Made by a program: the position numbers and the translations under genes | Shown here: positions 1 to 9,147 of the stretch, one piece after another | How the letters are laid out: every line of letters begins with the position of its first letter | Position numbering within the stretch: the stretch's first letter is position 1 | Origin: Marinicella meishanensis | GTDB lineage: Bacteria; Pseudomonadota; Gammaproteobacteria; Xanthomonadales; Marinicellaceae | Direction of reading: 5' to 3' | Assembly: GCF_019931145.1 (NCBI RefSeq) | Contig: NZ_JAIOUV010000005.1 | Span: 248,001-312,000 of the forward strand | DNA length: 64,000 bases | The notes under the pieces: model-generated | Told to the model about the DNA's origin: nothing | Seen by the model: the letters and a program-made list of their open reading frames with translations, nothing else | The model's database searches: none

Positions 1-83
1 GTGCGGGCTTCTTCATCACCGTGTTTCTCAAACAACGTGGTGCTTTCGGCGATGTCGGCAAATAATATACAAAGTTCAGTCAA
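1..83 (-). CDS. Class III adenylate/guanylate cyclase (N-terminus only, runs off left edge)
   Basis: The 27 codons visible read TELCILFADIAESTTLFEKH followed by GDEEAR after the initiator. This is the first strand and metal-binding region of class III nucleotide cyclase catalytic domains, where the Asp in FADIAEST binds catalytic metal. The proposed start is TTG at 83-81, overlapping the last 8 bases of the E1 gene. A GAGG stretch lies six bases upstream of it, and no ATG or GTG exists in this frame nearby. The catalytic domain would begin at the N-terminus, so any regulatory domains must be C-terminal. The rest of the gene is outside the window. What the cyclase makes or senses cannot be told. 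Confidence 0.7.
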   Translation of the reverse strand, partial: MTELCILFADIAESTTLFEKHGDEEAR

Positions 84-2319
84 CGAAACCCTCAGAATCA
101 ATCAATTGTTTTAATATCCTTGTTTCACTTGGCAACACCAAATTGGCGGCATCGGCCAACGGCGTGAAGGTGTCGGCTCCGGTGACCAATCTGACATAAG
201 GACATTGAATGCCCTGTTCTGCCAAGATCGAGATGATGCCCTCGCCCACACATGCAGAACGTCGGCCTTCATCCACAATGATTATTCTAGCAAACTTTTC
301 GCATTGTTTCTTGATTGCTTTTGCATTCAATGGCTGCAACCAGCGCAAATCCATCAAACGCACTTTGCTCGGGTGCTGTTGCTCAAAGCGTCGGATGGCC
401 CGCAAACTCATCAACACCCCGTTGCCATAGGTGATGATCAGGATGTCTTCGGCCTTGGGTTGATAGATTCTGGGCGCGCCCAAAGCCGTGTATTCACCGG
501 GTTTGGGGTATGGGAAGTTCCAAATACCATCACCTTCTTTGAACAGGTCTTTCTGCATGTACAAGGCAATGGGTTCAATGAACAGCGACACCCGTTGATT
601 GACCTTTGACAGGGCCACCAAAGTGCGCATCATGTTCACCGCATCATCGCCGCGTGATGGACAGGCCACGATCACCCCGGGGATGTCGCGCAAGGCCGCA
701 ATGGAATTGTCGTTGTGGAAATGGCCACCAAAGCCTTTCTGGTAGCCCAGTCCGGCAATGCGCACCACCATGGGGTTGCTGAACTGGCCATCGGAAAAGA
801 ATTGCAAACTGGCGGCTTCACCGCGGATCTGATCGCAGGCGTTGTGAAAATAGGCCAAATATTGAATTTCTGGGATCGGTAACAAGCCCAAAGTGGCATA
901 ACCCTGGGCCAAACCCAAAATGGTTTGTTCATCGAGCAAGGTGTTGAATATGCGCTTGGGACCGAATTTCTGTAACAATTGTTTGGTCACCGTGTACACC
1001 CCACCCTTTTGTGCCACATCCTCACCGAACAGCAAAGTTTGCGGGTATTTGTGCAGCAAATCCTGCAAGCCTCGGTTGATCAAGATGGCCATGTGTTTGG
1101 GCGGTTGGTTTTCTGGCAGGGCTTGCTCACTGCCAAAAAATGCCTGACGGGCGGCTGGATCTGCGACCCGAGCCGCTTCTTGGTGAACCGCGTCTTGGTC
1201 ACAGGGTGCCAGTGGCGCCATGACCTGTTGTAAGGTGGTTATTTTCTGCTCATGGTGCGCCCGATTGGCTTTTTCCATGCATTCGTCATAAATGGACCGG
1301 TACTGGGTCAGGATGTCAGCAGCTGACATCAAGTCATGGTCCATCACCAGCGCCGCTGTGCGCCACAATGGGTCCTGGGCTTCACAGGCTTCCAGTTCTT
1401 CCAGACGCCGGTAATCCACCTCAAAATCAGTACCGGCATGGCCCATCAAGCGGGTGGTTTTCAGGTGCAGAAACACCGGTTTGCGTTCCCGCCGACAATA
1501 ATCCACCGCGGCTTTGACCTGGTGATAACCTTGTGCCAAATCCAGACCGTCGGCATAAAAATACCGCAAGCCGGGACGGTTTTTGAAATTTTCACTGATC
1601 CAGTTTTCTGGGGTTTTGACCGAAATGCCAATACCGTTGTCCTCACAAACGAACAAGATGGGGGTTTTTAAGCCCTGGAATGCCGACCAGCTGGCTGCAT
1701 TGAATGCGCCTTGGGCGGTTGAGTGGTTGGTACTGGCATCGCCAAAATTACACAGCACAATGGCGTCGTTCGGGATGGCCATGTCGATGGCGCTGCGTTG
1801 GGCCAATTCAATGCCCAAAGCACAACCCACCGCTTTGGGTAAGTGGCTGGCAATGGTGCTGGTTTGTGGGATCACCCACAACGGCTTGGAACCCCACACT
1901 TTGTGGCGGCCACCAGATGCAGGATCGCTTTGGCTGGCCGCAAAGGACAAACAGGTGTCCCAGATCGGGTCAATCCCAGCCACTTGCCGAGACCGCTGCA
2001 TCATCAAACCGCCACTGCGGTAGTGCAAAAAGGCCGGATCGGTGTGCCGCACCAAATCTCCCAGCATCACATTGCCCTCATGCCCAGAAGAACCAATGGT
2101 GTAAAACACCTTGTTTTCCAGTTTCAACTGCCGGGCCATCATGTCCAGTTGTCTGGACCTGATCTGTGATTCAAACAATTCCAGCAACTTCTCCGCGGTC
2201 AAACCGGCTGCGGCTAAATTCTGGGCCCTTGGTTTTGTGACGTGTTGTTGAACAAAAGCCACAAAGTTTTCATCAACCACGGCTGCGCGGTTGATGACTT
2301 TGCTTGCCGGTGCACCCAT
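76..2319 (-). CDS. 2-oxo-acid dehydrogenase E1, fused alpha and beta subunits (branched-chain type)
   Basis: This is a 747-residue thiamine-diphosphate enzyme in which the usual alpha and beta E1 polypeptides are joined. The alpha half (about 1-370) has the TPP-binding stretch GDASTN at 193-198 and EDNGIGIS at 226-233. The beta half (about 405-747) has FGEDVAQKGGVY at 431-442 and a GGHFHNDNS loop. E1 decarboxylates a 2-oxo acid and acylates the lipoyl group of E2. The beta half looks most like branched-chain 2-oxoisovalerate dehydrogenase, but substrate is inferred only. No E2 or E3 gene is in the window. It starts 2 bases after the acyl-CoA dehydrogenase stop, so the two are probably co-transcribed and the start translationally coupled. 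Confidence 0.85.
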   Translation of the reverse strand: MGAPASKVINRAAVVDENFVAFVQQHVTKPRAQNLAAAGLTAEKLLELFESQIRSRQLDMMARQLKLENKVFYTIGSSGHEGNVMLGDLVRHTDPAFLHYRSGGLMMQRSRQVAGIDPIWDTCLSFAASQSDPASGGRHKVWGSKPLWVIPQTSTIASHLPKAVGCALGIELAQRSAIDMAIPNDAIVLCNFGDASTNHSTAQGAFNAASWSAFQGLKTPILFVCEDNGIGISVKTPENWISENFKNRPGLRYFYADGLDLAQGYHQVKAAVDYCRRERKPVFLHLKTTRLMGHAGTDFEVDYRRLEELEACEAQDPLWRTAALVMDHDLMSAADILTQYRSIYDECMEKANRAHHEQKITTLQQVMAPLAPCDQDAVHQEAARVADPAARQAFFGSEQALPENQPPKHMAILINRGLQDLLHKYPQTLLFGEDVAQKGGVYTVTKQLLQKFGPKRIFNTLLDEQTILGLAQGYATLGLLPIPEIQYLAYFHNACDQIRGEAASLQFFSDGQFSNPMVVRIAGLGYQKGFGGHFHNDNSIAALRDIPGVIVACPSRGDDAVNMMRTLVALSKVNQRVSLFIEPIALYMQKDLFKEGDGIWNFPYPKPGEYTALGAPRIYQPKAEDILIITYGNGVLMSLRAIRRFEQQHPSKVRLMDLRWLQPLNAKAIKKQCEKFARIIIVDEGRRSACVGEGIISILAEQGIQCPYVRLVTGADTFTPLADAANLVLPSETRILKQLIDSEGFVD

Positions 2320-2321
2320 GA

Positions 2322-3488
2322 TCAGAACGCGTTCTTGCCAGTCAGCTCACGACCCACCACCAGTTGGTGGATGGTTTCGGTGCCTTCATAGGTGATCACA
2401 CTCTCTAAATTCAACATGTGTCTGATGGCCACGTGTTCGGTGGTGATGCCGGCACCGCCTAACATGTCGCGACATTCGCGGGCGATGTCCAGAGCCATGC
2501 GCACGTTGTTCCATTTGGCCAGCGAAATCTGCGTGGGTTGTAATTGGTCGGCGTCTTTCAGCTGCCCCAGTCTCACCGCCACCAATTGCGCGGTGGTGAT
2601 GCGGCGTGACATGTCGGCCAGTTTTTGCTGGATGATTTGGTTGCTGTCCAAAGTGCGATCAAACAACACCCGCTCTGCGGTGTAATCCAAAGCTTCCTGC
2701 AAACAGGCTTGGGCAGAACCAATGGGGCCCCAAGAAATGCCGTAGCGGGCATTCGATAAACAACTCAAAGGCCCTTTCAAGCCTTTGACCTTGGGCAAAC
2801 GATTGGCATCAGGCACCCGCACATCATCAAAAAACAACGCCGAAGTCACCGAGGCACGCAACGACATTTTGCGGTGGATGGTTTCGGTGGCAAAACCAGG
2901 CATGTCTTTTTCCACGATGAAACCTTGGATGCCGTCTTCGGTTTGTGCCCAGACAATGGCGATGTCGGCAATCGAACCGTTGGTGATCCACATTTTTGAG
3001 CCATTGATGATCCAATCATCACCGTCTTTCTTGGCCACGGTTTTCATCGAGGCCGGATCAGAACCGGCGTGTGACTCGGTCAAACCAAAACAGCCGATGA
3101 TGTCACCTTGGGCCATGCCCGGCAACCACCGCTCTTTTTGTGCCTCACTGCCAAAGGCATCGATGGGAAACATGCACAATGAACTTTGCACCGAAGCAAA
3201 ACTGCGCAAGCCGCTGTCTCCCCGCTCCAATTCTTGACAAATCAGACCGTAGGCCGTGTAATTCAAACCCGCACAGCCGTAGCCTTGGATGGTGCTGCCA
3301 AATAATCCCAGTTCAGCCATTTCCGGTATCAGATCCATCGGAAATTCATGGCGATCGAAGGCCGGACCGATGATCGGAATGACGCGCTCATCAACCCAAC
3401 GGCCGATGGAATCCTGCACCATCAACTCTTCCTCAGACAACAGTGCTTTGACATCAAAAATATCTAATTTGTCGATTTGTGACGACAT
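2322..3488 (-). CDS. gcdH: Acyl-CoA dehydrogenase, glutaryl-CoA dehydrogenase type
   Basis: This 388-residue FAD enzyme matches the acyl-CoA dehydrogenase family along its length. FGLTESHAGSDP and WITNG belong to the flavin/substrate region, and TYEGTETIH near the C-terminus carries the catalytic glutamate. The pattern RYGISWGPIGSAQAC is typical of glutaryl-CoA dehydrogenases, which oxidise and decarboxylate glutaryl-CoA to crotonyl-CoA in lysine and tryptophan breakdown. The start at 3488 was chosen over the in-frame ATG at 3500 because GGGGA lies five bases upstream of it. The E1 gene follows directly, which suggests a common role in amino-acid catabolism. An isobutyryl- or isovaleryl-CoA substrate is less likely but not excluded. 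Confidence 0.87.
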   Translation of the reverse strand: MSSQIDKLDIFDVKALLSEEELMVQDSIGRWVDERVIPIIGPAFDRHEFPMDLIPEMAELGLFGSTIQGYGCAGLNYTAYGLICQELERGDSGLRSFASVQSSLCMFPIDAFGSEAQKERWLPGMAQGDIIGCFGLTESHAGSDPASMKTVAKKDGDDWIINGSKMWITNGSIADIAIVWAQTEDGIQGFIVEKDMPGFATETIHRKMSLRASVTSALFFDDVRVPDANRLPKVKGLKGPLSCLSNARYGISWGPIGSAQACLQEALDYTAERVLFDRTLDSNQIIQQKLADMSRRITTAQLVAVRLGQLKDADQLQPTQISLAKWNNVRMALDIARECRDMLGGAGITTEHVAIRHMLNLESVITYEGTETIHQLVVGRELTGKNAF

Positions 3489-3645
3489 GTGTATCCCCAT
3501 TTAAAAACATGAGGCAATATTCTACTCGACTGCTGACGGCAGGGGTAGGCCCGCGGATCAAATATTCACCACAGAATGGACTGGTTCAGTACGGTGAGGA
3601 CGACGCGGTTGCCAAGGGACAACCGCGCCAGGTTGGGGACAGGAT

Positions 3646-4272
3646 TCAGCTTTCGCTTTGGCCGGTGAACATCAAATATTTGGTCAATTCGCCATCGTAC
3701 TTTTCAGCGGTGGCGGTGATTTCATTGGTTTTATCAATGATGTATTGTTTTTGGTACTCAATTTGGTTCTTGACCTGCTTGATCTGTTCCAAGAACACGT
3801 CTGACACCACTTCACCGCTGCGCTCTTTATCGGCTGCCCGACTCAGTAAGTCATTGTGGTTCTTTTCTTGAATCACCAGATTTTCTTTGGCCGTGGCGAT
3901 GTTGCGCTCCAGAGCTGAAATGCGCTCCTGTTTCAAGCGCTTGATTTGGTCGGCACTGGAATAAGACATCAAAATCTTGTTCTTTTCAGCCGCCAAAGCA
4001 GCGGCTTCACGCTGTTGCTGTGCTTCCAATTCACGCTGTTTCTTGAATTCTTCCATGCGCGCTACTTTTTGTTCATCGGTCAGGTCTTTCTCAACGGTTT
4101 CCTTGACGACCCCGTGTTCACTGAGTTCTTTGTGCTCATTCCTGATTTGATCGGGTGGCACTTTGTCGCTGTAATGGACTTTCCCATCTTCATCAACCCA
4201 TTTATACAGTTTGGCTGCACTGGCTGGCATGGTTACCAGCATCGTCATGGCCACAATCACAATAATTTTCAT
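3646..4272 (-). CDS. DUF4124 domain protein, exported, with coiled coil
   Basis: This 208-residue protein has a cleavable signal peptide (MKIIVIVAMTMLVTMPASAA) followed at once by KLYKWVDEDGKVHYSDKVPP, the hallmark of the DUF4124 domain. After about residue 60 the sequence is rich in Glu, Lys, Gln and Arg and predicts long coiled coil. The function of DUF4124 proteins is unknown; they are common in proteobacterial periplasms. The start at 4272 was chosen because signal peptide and domain fit it and AAAGG lies nine bases upstream. ATG 4278 overlaps the AmpE stop and is an alternative. It is the last gene of the rlmD-ampE run. Confidence 0.85.
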   Translation of the reverse strand: MKIIVIVAMTMLVTMPASAAKLYKWVDEDGKVHYSDKVPPDQIRNEHKELSEHGVVKETVEKDLTDEQKVARMEEFKKQRELEAQQQREAAALAAEKNKILMSYSSADQIKRLKQERISALERNIATAKENLVIQEKNHNDLLSRAADKERSGEVVSDVFLEQIKQVKNQIEYQKQYIIDKTNEITATAEKYDGELTKYLMFTGQSES

Positions 4273-4277
4273 AATCA

Positions 4278-5069
4278 TTAACCTTTGGTAAATAAAACCA
4301 ACAAAGCCACCATCACCAACCACACCACCAGCATGCGTTTGAGTACCGCAAAGGTGGTGTGTTCAATGATGTGGTCTTTGTTTTCATCTTCAGTTTCAAT
4401 TTCGCACTTTGCAACGGCGAAATCCATGGATTTATACAAGAATTGACAGTTCATTGTCTGCAATGTTTCACGAGTTAAATATTGTTTACAATGTCGCCAA
4501 ATCCGATCAAAGTCACTGGCCAGCGCCAATGACGCGGTCATCAACACAGTGACCGGGAATTCCAACACCCGCAGGGCATGCGCCGCAAAAGGGCTGGCTG
4601 GTTTTATGTGGTGTACCAGATAACAGGCCACGCGGTAAGAAATGGCCCCGTAGATGCCCAGGACCACATACCAAAAGAACACCCCAAACCAGCGTTGCAA
4701 GGCGGCATCCGTCATGGCCGTGACCACCGCACTGGTAGGGGCATCGGTCGCGACATTCAACCGCTGTTTGATCTTTCGACTGGCCAGATCGCCGGCAATG
4801 GTGTCAGGACCCAGGCAGTAGTACAACACCGCCACGCTGGCCAACAACAGACCGATGCCATCATGATACAAGTCCAGCACGCCAGCAAACACAATCCACA
4901 ACACCAGATTGGGGATCAGCATCAACCAGACCCATTGCAGCTGTGCCGATGCAGTCCAGCCGGATATTTCACGGTGCAGTGATTTGATCCAGGCAAACGA
5001 CTTCAGCCAACCAGGCTTGTCTACGGAGTGGTACAAGGCAAAGGCAATGATGATGGCCAATAATTTCAT
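4278..5069 (-). CDS. ampE: AmpE-like inner-membrane protein
   Basis: This 263-residue membrane protein has about four hydrophobic segments: near the N-terminus, at 45-85, at 125-150 and at the extreme C-terminus. The central signature RWFGVFFWYVVLGIYGAI and a YRV motif match the FWxxLGPxGALxYR region of AmpE/CobD-like proteins, and YCLGPDTIAGDL resembles AmpE of xanthomonads. AmpE is a membrane protein linked to beta-lactamase induction and cell-wall recycling together with AmpD, but no ampD is in the window. The gene follows rlmD by 46 bases and precedes the DUF4124 gene. The assignment rests on motif resemblance, so it is moderately sure. Confidence 0.7.
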   Translation of the reverse strand: MKLLAIIIAFALYHSVDKPGWLKSFAWIKSLHREISGWTASAQLQWVWLMLIPNLVLWIVFAGVLDLYHDGIGLLLASVAVLYYCLGPDTIAGDLASRKIKQRLNVATDAPTSAVVTAMTDAALQRWFGVFFWYVVLGIYGAISYRVACYLVHHIKPASPFAAHALRVLEFPVTVLMTASLALASDFDRIWRHCKQYLTRETLQTMNCQFLYKSMDFAVAKCEIETEDENKDHIIEHTTFAVLKRMLVVWLVMVALLVLFTKG

Positions 5070-5115
5070 GCAAACGTTGTCATTCTATATCATAAAGATT
5101 TTAACACACCACACA

Positions 5116-6444
5116 TCATTCACGGGTAAAGATGGCCATGGACTCCACATGCGAGGTGTGGGGAAACATGTCCATCACCCCGGCGGTTTGCAAGGTGAAC
5201 CCCAATTCATTGACCAAACGATCGGTGTCCCGTGCCAGACTGGCCGGGTGACAAGACACATAGACCAAAGTCTTGGCACTGGTTTGGGCAATCAGTGGCA
5301 AGATTTCCCAGGCCCCGCTGCGGGGAGGGTCAATCAACACCTTGGTGTAAGGCTGTTGCAGCCAGGCACTGTTGCTGTGATCTTGGGTCAAATCCGCTTG
5401 AAAGAACTCCACGTGATCCAATTGATTGAGTTGGGCGTTGTGGCGGGCCCGTTCAACGAGTTGGGCATCCCCTTCAACCCCCACCACAGTGGCAGCGGTT
5501 TGCCCCATGGGCAAAGTGAAATTACCCAGGCCACAAAACAAATCAAGCACTTGATCTTGTGGCTGCAAGTCCATGGCCTGCAAGGCTTGGTCAATCATTT
5601 TGGCATTCATGTGGCGATTGACCTGAATGAAGTCATTGGGTAAAAATTCATAGCGCAGGCCATAGTCGGTCAAAGCAAAGCCCAGTGGTTGCTCATAGGC
5701 CGCCAGTGGCATGACGGTGTCTGGACCTTTTGATTGCAAGAATATTTGTAAGTCATGTTGTTCACTGAAGCGTTTGAACAACATCAAATCGTCCGAGTTC
5801 AAGGGCTTCATGTGGCGGATGATGATGGACATAACGCCATCACCCAAAGAGCATTCCACTTGCGGGATGAAGGTTTTGATTGAAGTTTGGGCAAACATCT
5901 CGGCCAGCGGTTGGATCAACCGGGCCAGGGGTTTTTCCAACACCTGACAATCGGTCATCTCGGCCACAAAGCGGCCATTTTTTTCCCGAAAACCCACCAA
6001 CATTTTGTCTTTGGCTGTGACCCATTTGACGCTCAAACGGGCCCGCCGGCGGTAATGCCAATGGGTGTCGGTCAAGGGTGGCAGCCATTGCTGCGGTTCC
6101 AGATGAGAAATCTTCTTAAAATTATTCCTTAAGGTATTGAATTTAAATTCAATTTGTTTCTCTTCTTTCAGGTGCATCATGGAACAGCCATTGCACACTG
6201 TATAAAACTCACAAGCCGGCTCGACCCGATCCGGCGAGGCACTGAGCACTTCGGTCGCAAGGGCTTCATTGTAGTTGCGGGTTTTGCGGTTCAGCTTGGC
6301 CATCACCACTTCACCTGGCAAGGCGTTTTGCACAAACACCACTTTGTCATTCCATTTGGCCACACCCCGGCCGTCGTGACTGAGGTCTTCTATCCGCATC
6401 TCGATGGGCTCTTGGGGCAATTTATGCCGTGATCTTCTGCTCAT
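5116..6444 (-). CDS. rlmD: 23S rRNA (uracil(1939)-C(5))-methyltransferase RlmD
   Basis: The 442-residue enzyme uses S-adenosylmethionine to form m5U1939 in 23S rRNA. An N-terminal TRAM domain (about 10-68; RIEDLSHDGRGVAKWNDKVV) is followed by three iron-sulfur cysteines at 78, 84 and 87 (CEFYTVCNGC), with a fourth in MTDCQVLE. The C-terminal Rossmann methyltransferase has LDLFCGLGNFTLP (SAM loop), IDPPRSGA and the catalytic cysteine in VYVSCHPASLARD. Length is close to E. coli RlmD (433). The retained Fe-S cysteines favour RlmD over TrmA or RlmC. It lies 29 bases downstream of the YdbL gene, probably in one transcription unit. Confidence 0.95.
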   Translation of the reverse strand: MSRRSRHKLPQEPIEMRIEDLSHDGRGVAKWNDKVVFVQNALPGEVVMAKLNRKTRNYNEALATEVLSASPDRVEPACEFYTVCNGCSMMHLKEEKQIEFKFNTLRNNFKKISHLEPQQWLPPLTDTHWHYRRRARLSVKWVTAKDKMLVGFREKNGRFVAEMTDCQVLEKPLARLIQPLAEMFAQTSIKTFIPQVECSLGDGVMSIIIRHMKPLNSDDLMLFKRFSEQHDLQIFLQSKGPDTVMPLAAYEQPLGFALTDYGLRYEFLPNDFIQVNRHMNAKMIDQALQAMDLQPQDQVLDLFCGLGNFTLPMGQTAATVVGVEGDAQLVERARHNAQLNQLDHVEFFQADLTQDHSNSAWLQQPYTKVLIDPPRSGAWEILPLIAQTSAKTLVYVSCHPASLARDTDRLVNELGFTLQTAGVMDMFPHTSHVESMAIFTRE

Positions 6445-6473
6445 GTTTTACTGCTTTGATTCCCTTTTATGTG

Positions 6474-7079
6474 TTACTTCTTGACCCACTGACCATCGGC
6501 CGCTTGGTACAACCACCCGCTTTTGGCTTGATCAATCCATTGCTTCACAAACGCATCGCGAATTTGTGCTTCCCACTCAGGGTGGTTGTTGGCCACCGCC
6601 ATTTCACGGTACAAGGCATCGCGATCCCGGTTTTCATCGGCCACCAGCTTTTTGATTGACTGGCGCTCTTTGAGACCCAATTGACTGACGTCCACGGCTT
6701 CCACCAATCCGTCGCGGGTAAAACCCACCACGCCACTGTCCAAATAGCCCCGCAAGCCAGCGTTCATGCGCTCGATCATTTTGTTTTTCAAGGCGGTGAT
6801 GGCTGGCGAGGACAAATCGATGTTGGCTTGGTTCTGAGCTTGGGCCGTGCCGATGAACCAATTGATGGGGTTCATGTTGACGGCCAGTTGGCGCATGAAG
6901 GTTTCATCCAACAGGTTGGATTGATCGTCATCATTGGTCGGCTGTTCCTGCAACACGTCTTCGACGAATTCTTTGGCGGCATTTTCCACCTCAGCAGCGG
7001 GAAAATACACATTGATGGTGACACAGGCTGCCACCCAGACAAAAGAAAACAACAACATTGATTTGGACCATTTGTTCAT
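6474..7079 (-). CDS. YdbL family (DUF1318) lipoprotein
   Basis: The 201-residue protein starts with MNKWSKSMLLFSFVWVAAC, a lipoprotein signal peptide with lipid-carrying Cys19, followed by VTINVYFPAAEVENAAKEF, a common opening of DUF1318 lipoproteins. The C-terminal 110 residues match E. coli YdbL, including the ending DGQWVKK (YdbL: GKWLRK). In E. coli, ydbH, ynbE and ydbL form an operon; YdbH is one of three redundant AsmA-like proteins moving phospholipid between membranes, YnbE is a small outer-membrane lipoprotein and YdbL a periplasmic chaperone. Here no separate ynbE is seen, and the YdbL homologue itself is a lipoprotein. ATG 7079 was chosen over 7109 for its signal peptide. Confidence 0.8.
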   Translation of the reverse strand: MNKWSKSMLLFSFVWVAACVTINVYFPAAEVENAAKEFVEDVLQEQPTNDDDQSNLLDETFMRQLAVNMNPINWFIGTAQAQNQANIDLSSPAITALKNKMIERMNAGLRGYLDSGVVGFTRDGLVEAVDVSQLGLKERQSIKKLVADENRDRDALYREMAVANNHPEWEAQIRDAFVKQWIDQAKSGWLYQAADGQWVKK

Positions 7080-7170
7080 AATTGGCTTCCACAATAAAAT
7101 TGGCCTCATTATACATCTTTCGGATTAATGTAATCTGAATGTTTATGCTGCTGGAAGCGGTTGTTGGGTA

Positions 7171-9135
7171 TCAGTTGTAATTGGCATTCAGTAGGCGACT
7201 GATGAACTCTTCCCAATTGATGGCGCGCACAAATCCGACGATGTTGATCTTGGGGATGCCACCGCCCTCCACGATGACAAATTGGTTGCCCTGGTTTTTC
7301 AACCCACCGATCAAACAAACCGAATTGTGTAAGCGACAGCTGAGTTTGATTTTGCGGTATCTGAAATCATCAAAAAAGCGCAGAAAAGTATTGGAAATGG
7401 CCCCTTTGATGCCGCCCAGCGAGGAGATGTTTTCAATCGCCCTTTGGCTGATGATTTGTTTCACCCCTTTGGTCTTTACGGTATAGACTTGCGCGTCCAA
7501 GCGATCGGTTTTCCAGTTAGTGACCCGCAAGCCCATCACCGACCCATGCAAGCGCCCGGTGATCAAACCAAAGCCAAAAGTTTCGGTCAATACCGACAAA
7601 TCAAAACCGGCAAAGGTCACGTCGCCCGCAATCACCGGAGCCACCCCAAACAAGCGTTCCATGGCCAGATTGGCCACTTCCATCTCGCCACCAAAGACTT
7701 GCAACTGCAAAGCCCCCAAGAACTCGATCACGCTGTCCCGCTTGACCATACCCGGTATGTCGCCGCTGATGCTGCCAGACATCACCGGCCAACCCATTTT
7801 TTCGGTGATCAAACGCAATGAAATCGGCAACACTTTGGCTTGGATGTCCATGTCGATGAATTCGGAAAACAGCTTTTCTGCCCGCAGTTCCTGCAATTCA
7901 ATGGCCCCATCAAACACCGGAAAGGCATGTGGGCCCAACAAGTGGATGCGGTCCGCTGAGAAGTTGAAGGTGGCCGCTGCCTCACCAATCGGTAAACCAG
8001 TCAACAACAACTCCTGCCATTGCAAGGTTGAATCGGCGGCCGTTCCTTGGGCCCGCCATTGGACTTCACCGGTCAAGGCATTGGCTGCCATTTTGCGCCG
8101 TTCATTGAGGAAATAATAGTCATCAAATACCATTTGCCAATGATCAAACTCGCCCTGCTCTGAGGTGGCGCTGATGTTGAATTGTCCAGACATCTCACTG
8201 CCACCAAAGCCATAAATGCCCAAAATGCTGCCGGTGATTTGTTGGTTGAAATGATGGCTGTCAAACACCTGCAGCTGCAGCTCGGGCTGTCGCCATGCCA
8301 AGGCTTGATTGAGCTCCACGGCCAGTGACAGGTGCATGGATTGTGGGTTTTCCAGGCTCAAATTCACAGCATACCAGCCCCGTGATACTGGTTTGATTTG
8401 GCCTTCGATGGTCACCGGAAAAGCATTGAAATCCACATACAGCTGATCAAACAGCATTTCACCGCCATCAAGCTGGATGGTAAAATTCAGATCGGATGTT
8501 GGCCAGTCCAAAGCCGCCGACAATTGGCCAGACAATTCGGCCAAAACCACGTCATCAGAATGCTCATAACTCAACCCCTGGAATACTACTGGACTGGCAG
8601 TGGTCACGTGTTGTTGCTGCCAATCCAACAGCAACCCACCGGTCAATTGGGCGTCTGGCTGTGGCCCCGCCGCCGGCAACACCGCCGCCATTTCCAGTAA
8701 GGTCGACAAGGGCAGCTGTTGCAAAACCACCTGTGCCTGGGTTGATCCTGAATCCAATGATATGGTGACGGTTTTGGCGAAGTCTGACAGCGCCACTGAC
8801 CAGGTGTTGCGCAACCAATCGGCCATGGCGTCGAGCTTGAAGTGGTGGGTGTTGGCGCCAAAGACAAACGCCACCTCGCCCCCTGCACATTCATGACTGG
8901 GATACAGCCCCAGCGGTTGTGGGCAGTGGAAAGTCACCTCGCTGAGCTGCCATTGTTGCCGCCAACTGAGTCGCTCCAGTTGCCAGCTGGTACCCGTTTC
9001 GGTGCTGGTCATTGACAGCCCAGTTAACTCCCACGCATCGGCTGACTCATTGGCATGGACGGCACAACTGGCACTCAAGCAACAAAGCGCTTGCAAAAAG
9101 GCAGCAATGTATTTATTCTTATTAGCGAAGGACAC
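7171..9135 (-). CDS. ydbH: YdbH-family AsmA-like intermembrane transport protein
   Basis: This 654-residue exported protein has an N-terminal hydrophobic segment (about 8-28) and a long beta-rich body typical of AsmA/YdbH-like proteins. The C-terminal 120 residues carry the family signature: AIENISSLGGIKGAISNTFL, FRYRKIKLSCRLHNSVCLI and IVEGGGIPKINIVGFVR. E. coli YdbH (879 residues) bridges inner and outer membrane for phospholipid transport; this copy is shorter. The start is GTG at 9135; an in-frame stop lies four codons upstream and no ATG is near. The start sits only 12 bases from the divergent receiver-HPt gene, so each promoter must lie inside or overlap the other gene. YdbL follows after 91 bases. 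Confidence 0.75.
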   Translation of the reverse strand: MSFANKNKYIAAFLQALCCLSASCAVHANESADAWELTGLSMTSTETGTSWQLERLSWRQQWQLSEVTFHCPQPLGLYPSHECAGGEVAFVFGANTHHFKLDAMADWLRNTWSVALSDFAKTVTISLDSGSTQAQVVLQQLPLSTLLEMAAVLPAAGPQPDAQLTGGLLLDWQQQHVTTASPVVFQGLSYEHSDDVVLAELSGQLSAALDWPTSDLNFTIQLDGGEMLFDQLYVDFNAFPVTIEGQIKPVSRGWYAVNLSLENPQSMHLSLAVELNQALAWRQPELQLQVFDSHHFNQQITGSILGIYGFGGSEMSGQFNISATSEQGEFDHWQMVFDDYYFLNERRKMAANALTGEVQWRAQGTAADSTLQWQELLLTGLPIGEAAATFNFSADRIHLLGPHAFPVFDGAIELQELRAEKLFSEFIDMDIQAKVLPISLRLITEKMGWPVMSGSISGDIPGMVKRDSVIEFLGALQLQVFGGEMEVANLAMERLFGVAPVIAGDVTFAGFDLSVLTETFGFGLITGRLHGSVMGLRVTNWKTDRLDAQVYTVKTKGVKQIISQRAIENISSLGGIKGAISNTFLRFFDDFRYRKIKLSCRLHNSVCLIGGLKNQGNQFVIVEGGGIPKINIVGFVRAINWEEFISRLLNANYN

Positions 9136-9147
9136 AGAGCGTGGTTA

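Noticed and set aside
3604-3627. 8-bp hairpin (CGCGGTTG/CAACCGCG) after the DUF4124 gene as terminator
   Set aside because: No U tract on either strand.
4909-5643. 244-residue open frame on the plus strand
   Set aside because: Crosses the ampE-rlmD junction in antisense; both minus-strand genes are clearly real.
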